A DNA stretch of 64,000 nucleotides from Laceyella tengchongensis (GTDB lineage Bacteria; Bacillota; Bacilli; Thermoactinomycetales; Thermoactinomycetaceae), in assembly GCF_900182735.1 (NCBI RefSeq), contig NZ_FXTU01000006.1, positions 62,001-126,000 on the forward strand, in the 5' to 3' direction. The notes beneath the pieces are model-generated. The model was not told the origin of the DNA. It worked only from the letters and a program-made list of their open reading frames with translations, and ran no database searches. The translations under genes and the position numbers were made by a program. Shown here one piece after another: positions 17,169-24,718 of this stretch (the stretch's first letter is position 1; each line of letters starts with the position of its first letter).

Positions 17169-17798
17169 ATGAAAATGTATGATGTGTCCATGACGATTAC
17201 GGAAGGGATGCAAGTATACAAAAATAAAGAGTCCAAGCAACCCCGCATCTCGGTTGTACAGGACTTTGACACTGCGCCTTGCCGCGAATCGCGGGTCGAT
17301 ATGGATGTACATTGCGGAACCCATGTTGATTCGCCATTGCACATGTTGCCTGATGGTGGCACGATGGAGAGCATTCCGCTGGAACGGTTGGTGGGCCCCT
17401 GCCAAGTGCTTGACCTGACTGACGTCACAGGGGGGATCACCCGCGCCGATCTGGAAAAGTTCGACATTCGCCAGGGTGGGTTTTACCTGCTCAAAACCAA
17501 AAACTCTTTCCAGGAAGCATTTGACTTTGATTTTGTCTTTCTGGCTGAAGACGGCGCCGAATATCTCGCTAGTAAGGGGATTAGCGGGGTAGGGATCGAT
17601 GCGTTGGGTATCGAACGCGCGCAAGCTGGCCATCCCACGCATAAGACTCTCTTCCGTGCAGATGTCATTATCATGGAAGGACTGCGTCTAAAAGAAGTGC
17701 CAGAAGGTGAGTATTTCATGGTGGCAGCGCCTATCAAATTGCTCACCACGGAAGCTGCGCCGGCGCGTGTTATCTTGTTTGAGGGAGTAACGGTTTGA
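17169..17798 (+). CDS. Cyclase-family metal-dependent hydrolase (KynB-like)
   Basis: A 209-residue member of the cyclase family (PF04199), which includes kynurenine formamidase KynB and related metal hydrolases. The metal-binding HCGTHVDSPLHM motif is at about residues 48-59 and a second conserved GIDALGIE at 139-146. The reaction could be formamide hydrolysis in tryptophan breakdown, but no other kynurenine-pathway gene is near, so only the family is assigned. ATG follows an AGGGAG site 20 bases after zwf, and a strong terminator follows, so zwf and this gene look like one operon. Confidence 0.85.
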   Translation: MKMYDVSMTITEGMQVYKNKESKQPRISVVQDFDTAPCRESRVDMDVHCGTHVDSPLHMLPDGGTMESIPLERLVGPCQVLDLTDVTGGITRADLEKFDIRQGGFYLLKTKNSFQEAFDFDFVFLAEDGAEYLASKGISGVGIDALGIERAQAGHPTHKTLFRADVIIMEGLRLKEVPEGEYFMVAAPIKLLTTEAAPARVILFEGVTV

Positions 17799-17808
17799 TT
17801 TTAGCTGA

Positions 17809-17848
17809 GAGCGACTTCTATTGGTGAATAGAAGTCGTTCTTTTGTTT
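17809..17848 (+). terminator. Rho-independent terminator of the zwf unit
   Basis: A 14-bp stem with one G-T pair (GAGCGACTTCTATT / AATAGAAGTCGTTC), a GGTG loop and a following TTTTGTTT run. Confidence 0.92.
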
Positions 17849-17875
17849 GACAATAATAAATCCGAGATATATGAT
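17847..17875 (+). promoter_or_regulatory. SigA promoter for the amino-acid permease/ATPase pair
   Basis: A perfect TTGACA and a TATGAT are separated by exactly 17 bases, 55 bases before the permease start and directly after the terminator of the zwf unit. It shows that permease and ATPase are transcribed separately from the binding protein. Confidence 0.75.
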
Positions 17876-17930
17876 AGAAATTATTAACTATGAAATGGTA
17901 AGCGGTTGGAATCAATTTGGGGTGGGATGA

Positions 17931-18620
17931 ATGGAGATATTGCGAGCAATACGATGGGAAAGTTTGTTTGATGTCGAATTGGCTATCAAAGCGGCGCCAC
18001 AACTGTTGATTGGACTAATGGATACGATTTGGATTAGCTTGTTGACGATGGCGATTGGGCTCGTCTTGGGATTGTTGACCGCGATGGCGCGAATGTCGAG
18101 CAATCCGCTGTTCCGTTATCCAGCGCGGGCTTATATTTCGCTCATCCGTGGTACGCCGCTCTTGGTGCAGATTTTCATCTTGTATTTCGGCTTGCCGGTG
18201 ATCGGGATCACCTTGACGCCGCTCTTGGCCGGGATCATCGGTTTGTCGCTCAATGTAGGGGCGTACTCGTCTGAAACGATCCGCGGTTCCATTCTTTCCA
18301 TTCCGAAAGGACAATGGGAAGCGGCAGCGTCACTCAACATGACGTATTGGCAGACGATGCGGCGTGTGATCATCCCGCAGGCGACCAGAGTTGCCCTGCC
18401 CTCTCTGGCCAACACGTTCATGAGTTTGGTCAAAGATACGTCCCTGTTGGCGATGATCACGGTGCAAGAGATGTTTTATCAAGCGAAAGTGATCGGTGCG
18501 CGGGAATGGGATTACATGACGGTCTTCATTATGATCGCGTTGTTTTATTGGGTGGTGTGCACATTGTTAAGTTTTGCCCAAGATAAGCTGGAAGAACGTT
18601 ATGGGCGCTATGCTTCGTAG
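17931..18620 (+). CDS. Amino-acid ABC transporter permease (TcyB-like)
   Basis: A 229-residue HisMQ-type inner-membrane permease with about five helices. The cytoplasmic EAA loop reads EAAASLNMTYWQTMRRVIIPQA, cut here into EAAASLNMT and IIPQA, near residues 127-148. SLVKDTSLLAMIT near 165 is typical of the cystine/polar amino-acid subfamily. The start is ATG at 17931 after GGGGTGGG. The ATPase gene begins 16 bases after its stop. It should pair with the lipoprotein at 14.5 kb because no other binding protein gene is visible (inference). Confidence 0.9.
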   Translation: MEILRAIRWESLFDVELAIKAAPQLLIGLMDTIWISLLTMAIGLVLGLLTAMARMSSNPLFRYPARAYISLIRGTPLLVQIFILYFGLPVIGITLTPLLAGIIGLSLNVGAYSSETIRGSILSIPKGQWEAAASLNMTYWQTMRRVIIPQATRVALPSLANTFMSLVKDTSLLAMITVQEMFYQAKVIGAREWDYMTVFIMIALFYWVVCTLLSFAQDKLEERYGRYAS

Positions 18621-18636
18621 GAAGGGGGAAGGACGG

Positions 18637-19383
18637 ATGATTCGGGTCAAAGGATTGCAAAAGGCGTTTAAGCAAAATCAAGTGCTCAAGGGCATTGATT
18701 TGGAAGTGGCGCCGGGAGAAGTGATCTGTGTGATCGGGCCGAGCGGGTCTGGTAAATCCACTTTCCTGCGCTGTTTAAATATGTTGGAACGCCCCGATGC
18801 CGGGGAGATTGAATTGGACGGAGATGTGTTGCAATTCACCGGAAAAGATGTGCCCATGAAGCAAATGCGGAAGTTGCGGGCCAAAACGGGGATGGTGTTC
18901 CAAAGCTTTAACCTCTTTCCCCACATGACCGCACTGGAAAACGTTATGGAAGGGCCGCTGGTGGTCAAAGGGCAGCCCAAAGAGCAAGTAAAGCGGTCAG
19001 CGGAAGCTTTGCTGGCGAAGGTAGGCTTGTCGGACAAAAAAGATTTGTTTCCGGGTCAATTGTCCGGCGGCCAACAACAACGGGTGGCGATTGCCCGCGC
19101 TTTGGCCATGGAACCAAGCGTACTCTTATTTGATGAACCGACATCCGCGCTAGATCCAGAGCTGGTCGGGGAAGTGTTGAAAACGATGCAGGAATTGGCC
19201 CAAGAAGGTCAAACCATGGTGATTGTCACCCATGAGATGGCTTTTGCGCGCGATGTAGCCGACCGCATTGTGTTCATGGATGAAGGGGTCGTGGTTGAGT
19301 CGGGCCCGCCTGAGCAGGTGTTTGCGCATCCCGCCGAAGAGCGCACCCGGCGTTTTCTAAGCAAGTTTCTCGTCAAACAATGA
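18637..19383 (+). CDS. Amino-acid ABC transporter ATP-binding protein
   Basis: A 248-residue ATPase of the polar amino-acid uptake class. It has Walker A GPSGSGKST, the Q-loop VFQSFNLFPHMT, signature LSGGQQQR, Walker B LLFDEPTSALD and the H-loop VTHEM. It energises import with the permease just upstream. The frame runs upstream to 18574, but ATG at 18637 follows a GGGGAAGGA site and gives the normal MIRVKGLQK start; the longer form would overlap the permease by 47 bases without a site. A strong terminator follows. Confidence 0.93.
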   Translation: MIRVKGLQKAFKQNQVLKGIDLEVAPGEVICVIGPSGSGKSTFLRCLNMLERPDAGEIELDGDVLQFTGKDVPMKQMRKLRAKTGMVFQSFNLFPHMTALENVMEGPLVVKGQPKEQVKRSAEALLAKVGLSDKKDLFPGQLSGGQQQRVAIARALAMEPSVLLFDEPTSALDPELVGEVLKTMQELAQEGQTMVIVTHEMAFARDVADRIVFMDEGVVVESGPPEQVFAHPAEERTRRFLSKFLVKQ

Positions 19384-19399
19384 TTAGAAGTAGCAACGG

Positions 19400-19430
19400 A
19401 CCGTTCGCCAAGTGGCGAGCGGTTTTTTTG
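19400..19430 (+). terminator. Rho-independent terminator of the amino-acid transporter pair
   Basis: An 11-bp stem with one G-T pair (ACCGTTCGCCA / TGGCGAGCGGT), short AAGT loop and TTTTTTT. Confidence 0.92.
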
Positions 19431-19565
19431 CGCTTTGCGGCCGCTTGCAAGCGGTGATCACGGTTTCCTCTTTTTCGTCATTTATGTTAACATATGTGTT
19501 AAGGGTGATTGTAAAGTTTGGCTATGCAGTTGAATAGGATAAAATACAGGAGGAAATCCTGACTG

Positions 19566-20102
19566 ATGAGATTTAATGAATACGGCTTATTGGAACCAGG
19601 CGATTATCCACTTACCTTTGAGCAATTGAGAGAATCGATCCTTGTCAAAGGGGAAGGAAATTCCCTGCTTCCTTGGGATGGATACTGGCGAAGCCGTTTG
19701 GTCGAAAATCTGGAGATCTGTGTGAAGCAGCTGTGGGCCTGTGGGGTGGAGGAAATTTATATCGACGGTTCTTTCTGTACTGATAAATATCAGCCTAACG
19801 ATATTGATGGCTACTTTATCCCCCCTGATCCCAAGGCGGTGTTCAACGGGAAGTTGATTGAGCAATTGAACCGCCTCGATCCCCACAAATGCTGGGGATG
19901 GGATCGCAATCGCTTTGATGCATACGGCAATCTGCAATTGGAGATGTGGCACCGCTACCGGGTGGAATTGTACCCTCACTGCAAGGGAGTGTACTCCGGG
20001 GTTAAAAACGGCCAAGGGCAGAACATGAAATTTGATGAGTTTTTTCGCCGGGACCGCGATTTTGACATGGTCAAGGGGATCGTGAAGTTGATGAAAGGAT
20101 GA
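19566..20102 (+). CDS. Nucleotidyltransferase-like protein (DUF6932-type), possible toxin
   Basis: A 178-residue protein with the minimal nucleotidyltransferase motif DGSFCTDKYQPNDIDGYF near residues 68-85: GS, then the paired Asp residues of a two-metal active site. The rest carries a RYRVELYPHCKG segment found in DUF6932-like proteins. A helix-turn-helix protein follows with overlapping or near-overlapping ends. Small nucleotidyltransferases next to such regulators often act as toxins in toxin-antitoxin pairs that modify tRNA or proteins. That function is inferred from layout only. ATG follows AGGAGG 11 bases upstream. Confidence 0.65.
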   Translation: MRFNEYGLLEPGDYPLTFEQLRESILVKGEGNSLLPWDGYWRSRLVENLEICVKQLWACGVEEIYIDGSFCTDKYQPNDIDGYFIPPDPKAVFNGKLIEQLNRLDPHKCWGWDRNRFDAYGNLQLEMWHRYRVELYPHCKGVYSGVKNGQGQNMKFDEFFRRDRDFDMVKGIVKLMKG

Positions 20103-20107
20103 TAGCG

Positions 20108-20545
20108 ATGATTAAGACGGAGCAGGAGTATAAGCGTTGCATGACGCAAGTTGCGCAACAGGAACAGCTCTTGGCGGAGCAAAGGGCCGAACTGGAAAAA
20201 ATGGGGTTGACGAAAGAGCAAATCGAACGAGGATTGGCGCCGGCGCGGTTCTTTGGAGAGCGGTTAAAGCGGGAAATCCATGAGTATGAAAGCTATAAGT
20301 CTGGTCAGTTCGATATGCGCTGTACATTGGACAATATCGGCCGCCAATTGATCGCCTTTCGCATCTACAAAGGGATATCACAGGCCGAACTGGCTAAGCG
20401 GCTGGGCGTTTCCCCGCCACAAGTGTCCCGCGATGAGCGCAATGAGTACGGTGGCGCTAGCATGGAGAAAATCAAACAAGTGTTGAAGGCGTTGGAGATG
20501 GAAGTGTGGATTGTGCCGAGTGAATTGGAACAGGTGTCGGGTTGA
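20108..20545 (+). CDS. XRE-family helix-turn-helix protein with N-terminal coiled coil, possible antitoxin
   Basis: A 145-residue protein. The first ~60 residues are charged and helical, with a heptad-like pattern (EQEYKR, QQEQLLAEQRAELEKMG), suggesting a coiled coil. Residues ~82-135 form a Cro/C1-type DNA-binding domain with the turn ISQAELAKRLGVSPPQVSR. It lies immediately behind a nucleotidyltransferase-like gene. ATG at 20108 is 8 bases after AAAGGA; an ATG at 20099 in the same frame overlaps the upstream stop as ATGA and is the alternative start. The layout fits an autoregulating antitoxin (inference). I see no clear palindrome in the promoter. Confidence 0.8.
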   Translation: MIKTEQEYKRCMTQVAQQEQLLAEQRAELEKMGLTKEQIERGLAPARFFGERLKREIHEYESYKSGQFDMRCTLDNIGRQLIAFRIYKGISQAELAKRLGVSPPQVSRDERNEYGGASMEKIKQVLKALEMEVWIVPSELEQVSG

Positions 20546-20639
20546 CGGCCCCACGAATGGTTATAATGGGTTTAATGTCAGCTAGGATAAGAGAAGGGCA
20601 AGTGGCACGTGGGGCAAGCGTGTCGCTTTTTTTTTGTGT

Positions 20640-21452
20640 TCAAGAAAATGTTTGGGCTTCGGCGTAAAACAGGCCGGCGTTGATGCAATGCAGCTCGGCG
20701 CGGGGGGCGTATTGCCACACGATTTCCTCGCGGCGCTGTTTTTTGTCTCGCTCCGCTTCTTCAGATAACGAGTCTGGATAGAACGAATCCAATTGGGCCA
20801 ATTCCGCTTCGCACCGCTCTTGCGCCTGCTCGGCCCAGCTCAGGTCTTCGTTTTGAATCTGTTCATGGACAACATACTCCAATTCACCGACCGCTTCATT
20901 CAGAGAAAGCCGCGGCGGCAATAGATGGCGGTGGGCGGGTAGTTTGCTTTGCCACTGGAAGGACTGGGCTTGCTGGTAAAAGTCAGGGGTGATTTCCCCA
21001 CTGATCAGATTGATGCCCAACGACAGCAAGCGGTCTTTTTTTTGGTCGCAGATGTAGGAAAGTTTGTAATTGACCCCCAACCACGGGGTATACGCCTTGG
21101 ATTGGGAGGCGAAAGCTTCTTTGCCTTTGGGCACTTGATACAAACGGGCAAAACGTCCGTGTTTTTGGGCGGAGCGCAACATTTGCGAAAATCGGGGCGC
21201 GCCGAAAAAGAGGGCTTCTCCTTTCAACCCTGGCGCTTGGTTTGCTGGATCAAACACGAGGTTAAGTGTGACAGGTTGCGGTTCGATGTTCATCTTTTCT
21301 ACATACATCCAATAAAATGGGCGGTTTAGCAAATCTTTGTCCGCCAGAATCGAGAGCCGGGTGGTGATATGCGCTGGCCCAGATTCGATGATATGGCATC
21401 CTTGCAATCGAAGATATCGTTCGGTAAACGACCTAATTTGTTGTTGGTTCAT
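20640..21452 (-). CDS. yqhG: YqhG-family protein of unknown function
   Basis: A 270-residue protein matching the YqhG family by its context and its start MNQQQIRSFTERYLRLQGC. It has no known catalytic motif. The middle contains mixed beta segments (KLSYICDQKKDRLLSLGINL), and the C-terminal part is acidic and helical with many Glu/Gln residues. Its start overlaps the end of the SNF2 helicase yqhH by 20 bases, the same order as in B. subtilis, so a joint role with the helicase is likely but unknown. ATG at 21452 has a GAGGAA site; the longer upstream frame lies inside yqhH and is a shadow. Confidence 0.85.
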   Translation of the reverse strand: MNQQQIRSFTERYLRLQGCHIIESGPAHITTRLSILADKDLLNRPFYWMYVEKMNIEPQPVTLNLVFDPANQAPGLKGEALFFGAPRFSQMLRSAQKHGRFARLYQVPKGKEAFASQSKAYTPWLGVNYKLSYICDQKKDRLLSLGINLISGEITPDFYQQAQSFQWQSKLPAHRHLLPPRLSLNEAVGELEYVVHEQIQNEDLSWAEQAQERCEAELAQLDSFYPDSLSEEAERDKKQRREEIVWQYAPRAELHCINAGLFYAEAQTFS

Positions 21453-23157
21453 AGCGCAACAATTCCTCTTTCGCTTCGTTTTCGACGGCGACGGCATGGC
21501 GCACCTGATGGAATGTGTCACCCCAGCGATCCAGGTGTTGCCGAATTTGTGCTTCATCGTGCGTTTCCAGCATGATGCGCATGAGATTGTGCTCCAATGA
21601 TTCGTCTTCCATCTTCTCCAAAATGGTTTCCAGCTCGCCGATGACTGTTTCAAACAATTGAATTTTCTCTTGTAGCAACCAAATAATATGTTCTTCGATG
21701 GTGTTGAGGGTGGAAAAGTTGTAGATGGAGACATCATGCTGCTGACCCAACCGGTGAATGCGCCCGATCCGCTGTTCGACGCGCATGGGATTCCAAGGCA
21801 TGTCAAAATTGATCATGTGGTGGCAGAATTGAAGATTAATCCCTTCCCCGCCAGCCTCTGTTGCGACCATCACCTGGGCTCGTTTTTGGAAAAGCTCCAT
21901 CATCCAATCTTTTTTGTTCCGATTGAAACCGCCGCGAAAGGGCACCGCTGGAATCCCCGCTTGGGTCAGCTCGCGCAACAACATGTCTTGGGTTGCCCGG
22001 AATTCGGTGAAGAGAATCACTTTTTCGGGCGACAATTCCTTGATGAGGCGAAGCGCTTGCTCCACTTTGGAAGATGAGCGAACATTGCGCAACAACTGGA
22101 TCAAATGAGCCACTTCGGGCGAAACTTCTTCTTTTTGTTCTTCTCCTTTTTTGACCAATTTGAATAACGTGTGGAATACTGCATCACGGCTGGAACAAAC
22201 CTCTTTCTGCAACACCAAGAGCGACAGCATGCTTTTCAGATCGGTGCCCTCCCGGTATTTGGAACGCACGAATTGGGTGATGCCGTCGTATAGGGCCCGT
22301 TCTTCCGGCGACAGCTCAATGGTGATCGTTTTCACCTTCCGCTTTGTCAGATGTAATTGACTGTCACGACGCCGGTTGCGGATCAAAACCCGGCTGATTT
22401 CCTCCCGTAATTGGGCTTCGTTTTTCGCTTTTCGCTTGCCCGCTACATAATCGCTTTGAAAATCGGTCTGTTTTCCGAGTTGTCCCGGCTTCAGCAAGGT
22501 GACCAGATTATACAATTCGGCCATTTCATTCTGTACTGGTGTCGCCGTGAGCAGTAGACAGTATTTTTTTCGCAATTCATTGATGAACTGCCAGTTTTTT
22601 GTACGTCTGTTTTTCAGCTTATGGGCTTCGTCGACGATGACGATGTCATAATGTTTGCTGAGGACGCACGAACGGTGCGGGTCTCGTTTGGCAGTATCCA
22701 AGGAAGCGACGATAAAATCGTATTGATCCCACATCCACCCCTTTTTTTGGGCTACCGCCGGAATTTGAAATTTTTGATTCAGTTCGCGTGTCCACTGTAG
22801 CACCAGCGAAGAGGGAACGAGGATCAGCGCGCGCTTTACCAAGCCGCGGATGATGTACTCTTTCAGAATTAAGCCCGCTTCGATCGTTTTGCCCAGGCCG
22901 ACTTCGTCAGCCAGGATGGCCCGGCCGCGCATCTCATTGATGACGCGTTTGGTTACATCAATTTGATGCGGAAGTGGATCAAACCCTTGAATTTGTTTCA
23001 AACTTTGGATAGATTCAAACGTAGGGACAATTTCTGCTTCGGCTGCTTCGACAGCGAGCTGAAAGCGTTCCCAATCAGCCCAGTCGCTGTCACGGTCGAC
23101 TTTTGTTTGAAATTCGTCCACCCAAGTACGATCCATGCGAATTGGGAGAGATTTCAT
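21433..23157 (-). CDS. yqhH: SNF2-family ATP-dependent helicase/remodeler YqhH
   Basis: A 574-residue Swi2/Snf2 ATPase. Domain 1 has DEVGLGKTIEAG (83-94), VDEAHKLKN (motif II) and LLTATPVQN (motif III). Domain 2 has ATEAGGEGINLQ (motif V) and QRIGRIHRLGQ (motif VI). Such proteins translocate on duplex DNA and displace bound proteins; a RapA-like role in recycling RNA polymerase has been proposed for relatives but is not shown here. Start ATG at 23157 follows AAAGGTGGG; the further upstream frame has no site. Divergent from gcvT, as in B. subtilis. Confidence 0.93.
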   Translation of the reverse strand: MKSLPIRMDRTWVDEFQTKVDRDSDWADWERFQLAVEAAEAEIVPTFESIQSLKQIQGFDPLPHQIDVTKRVINEMRGRAILADEVGLGKTIEAGLILKEYIIRGLVKRALILVPSSLVLQWTRELNQKFQIPAVAQKKGWMWDQYDFIVASLDTAKRDPHRSCVLSKHYDIVIVDEAHKLKNRRTKNWQFINELRKKYCLLLTATPVQNEMAELYNLVTLLKPGQLGKQTDFQSDYVAGKRKAKNEAQLREEISRVLIRNRRRDSQLHLTKRKVKTITIELSPEERALYDGITQFVRSKYREGTDLKSMLSLLVLQKEVCSSRDAVFHTLFKLVKKGEEQKEEVSPEVAHLIQLLRNVRSSSKVEQALRLIKELSPEKVILFTEFRATQDMLLRELTQAGIPAVPFRGGFNRNKKDWMMELFQKRAQVMVATEAGGEGINLQFCHHMINFDMPWNPMRVEQRIGRIHRLGQQHDVSIYNFSTLNTIEEHIIWLLQEKIQLFETVIGELETILEKMEDESLEHNLMRIMLETHDEAQIRQHLDRWGDTFHQVRHAVAVENEAKEELLRYEPTTN

Positions 23158-23327
23158 TGTAAATCTACCCACCTTTCTTCGGCCATGAGTTCCCATTACA
23201 GTATGGGTTAAAATGAGGAAAATCATGTGTCTGGAGAAAAAACGAACTTTTTTGGTCAAAGGTATCGAAATTCATCGGGAAATGTGGCACAATGTGGTTG
23301 TGATAAGTTCATATTGTTCGGCGGTTG

Positions 23328-23515
23328 AATGCGGGAGGAGAGACCATGCCATTGGCATGGCGCCGAAGGAGCAAGCCAGTCACAGGTGAATCTCTCAGGC
23401 AAAAGGAGGCCCGCTGGACGCCACTCTGGAGAGAGCCCGGTTTTTTCGCGGGCCACCAACGGGGCAACTCCATCCGACGGAATGGAGCAACTCTCAGGTA
23501 ATCAGGACAGAGAAA
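23328..23515 (+). ncRNA. Tandem glycine riboswitch (gcvT element)
   Basis: Two glycine-aptamer modules lie in series before gcvT. The first has GCGGGAGGAGAGACC, CGCCGAAGGAGCAAGCC and CTCTCAGGCAAAAGGA, closing back with GCCCGC. The second has CCACCAACGGGGCAA and CTCTCAGGTAATCAGGACAG. Both contain the conserved CTCTCAGG core. Known tandem aptamers bind glycine and switch on the glycine cleavage genes. A GCCCG/CGGGC linker hairpin with a T6 loop separates the modules. The second aptamer overlaps the left arm of a terminator, which fits an ON switch: bound glycine stops the terminator from forming. Confidence 0.92.
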
Positions 23516-23556
23516 TCCCGATGCAACTTCATCAAGGGACGTTTCTGTCTTTTTTA
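23506..23556 (+). terminator. Riboswitch-controlled terminator before gcvT
   Basis: GACAGAGA pairs with TTTCTGTC and CCC with GGG, followed by TTTTTT. The left arm is the end of the second glycine aptamer, so ligand binding and termination exclude each other. Confidence 0.85.
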
Positions 23557-23585
23557 TATTTGTTGAAGAACGCGAGGTGGAACAG

Positions 23586-24680
23586 ATGTCTGAGTTGAAA
23601 CGAACGCCGCTTTATGAGACATACCGCACGGAAGCAAAAATGGTTCCTTTTGGCGGATGGGAAATGCCGGTGCAATTTGTCGGCATCAAGCAAGAACATG
23701 AGGCGGTTAGAACAAAAGCAGGCCTGTTTGATGTGTCCCATATGGGCGAAGTGCGGATCAGCGGTTCTGGCGCGCTCCCCTTTATCCAAAAGATAACCAC
23801 GAATGACGCCAGTCGGTTGCAAATCGGGGATGCGCAATACGCGATCATGTGCTATCCCGATGGAGGCACAGTTGATGACTTGCTTGTGTACCGCACCGGA
23901 GAGAATGAGTATCTGCTTGTCATCAACGCATCCAACATCGACAAAGATGTTGCTTGGATGAAAGAGCACCAAACAGACGAAGTTACCATCGAGAACATTT
24001 CGGATGACATCGCGCAACTCGCTTTACAAGGCCCGTTGGCGGAGAGCGTCCTGCAAACACTGACGGAGACCGATTTGTCGGAAATCAAATTTTTCAAATT
24101 CAAGCAAAATGTGAACATCGCTGGTGTTCCCACGTTGGTATCCCGGACAGGATATACGGGGGAAGATGGGTTTGAGCTGTATTTCGCACGTGCCGAAGCG
24201 CCCAAGTTGTGGCGGGAGATTCTTGCCGCCGGCAAGGAGCAGGGCGTATTGCCGTGCGGTTTAGGAGCTCGGGACACCCTCCGCTTTGAAGCGCGCCTCC
24301 CTTTGTACGGCCAGGAATTGTCGCCGGAGATTTCACCGCTTGAAGCAGGTCTAGGATTTGCTGTCAAGTTGGATAAAGGGGACTTCATTGGCCGCGATGC
24401 GTTGGCGAAACAAAAAGAATTGGGGCTTGCCCGCAAGCTGGTCGGCATCGAAATGATCGACCGCGGAATTCCGCGTAGCCACTATCCGGTCTACGTAGGC
24501 GAAGAACGGATCGGTGAAGTGACCACTGGAACGCAATCTCCCACTTTGAAGAAGAATGTCGGTTTGGCTCTTCTGAAGACAGAGTTCACTGACTTGGATC
24601 AAGTGGTCGAAGTGGAGATTCGCGGCAAACGCTTAAAAGCGCGCGTGGTGAAAGTGCCTTTCTATAAACGGCCGAAGTGA
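23586..24680 (+). CDS. gcvT: Glycine cleavage system T protein (aminomethyltransferase)
   Basis: Transfers the methylene group from aminomethyl-lipoyl-GcvH to tetrahydrofolate, releasing ammonia. The 364 residues show PFGGWEMPVQFVG near the N-terminus, DVSHMGE, SRTGYTGEDGFE and the GLGARDTLRFEA motif, all typical of GcvT. ATG at 23586 follows GAGGTGG; a GTG three codons earlier lacks a site. First gene of gcvT-gcvPA-gcvPB, controlled by the glycine riboswitch. gcvH is not in this window. Confidence 0.96.
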   Translation: MSELKRTPLYETYRTEAKMVPFGGWEMPVQFVGIKQEHEAVRTKAGLFDVSHMGEVRISGSGALPFIQKITTNDASRLQIGDAQYAIMCYPDGGTVDDLLVYRTGENEYLLVINASNIDKDVAWMKEHQTDEVTIENISDDIAQLALQGPLAESVLQTLTETDLSEIKFFKFKQNVNIAGVPTLVSRTGYTGEDGFELYFARAEAPKLWREILAAGKEQGVLPCGLGARDTLRFEARLPLYGQELSPEISPLEAGLGFAVKLDKGDFIGRDALAKQKELGLARKLVGIEMIDRGIPRSHYPVYVGEERIGEVTTGTQSPTLKKNVGLALLKTEFTDLDQVVEVEIRGKRLKARVVKVPFYKRPK

Positions 24681-24718
24681 GCGCCGTACAGCTGAAGATG
24701 GTAGGGGGAGAACTGAAG

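Noticed and set aside
21453..21806. 118-codon N-terminal extension of yqhG
   Set aside because: It lies wholly inside yqhH in another frame, and its low-complexity composition is that of a shadow.
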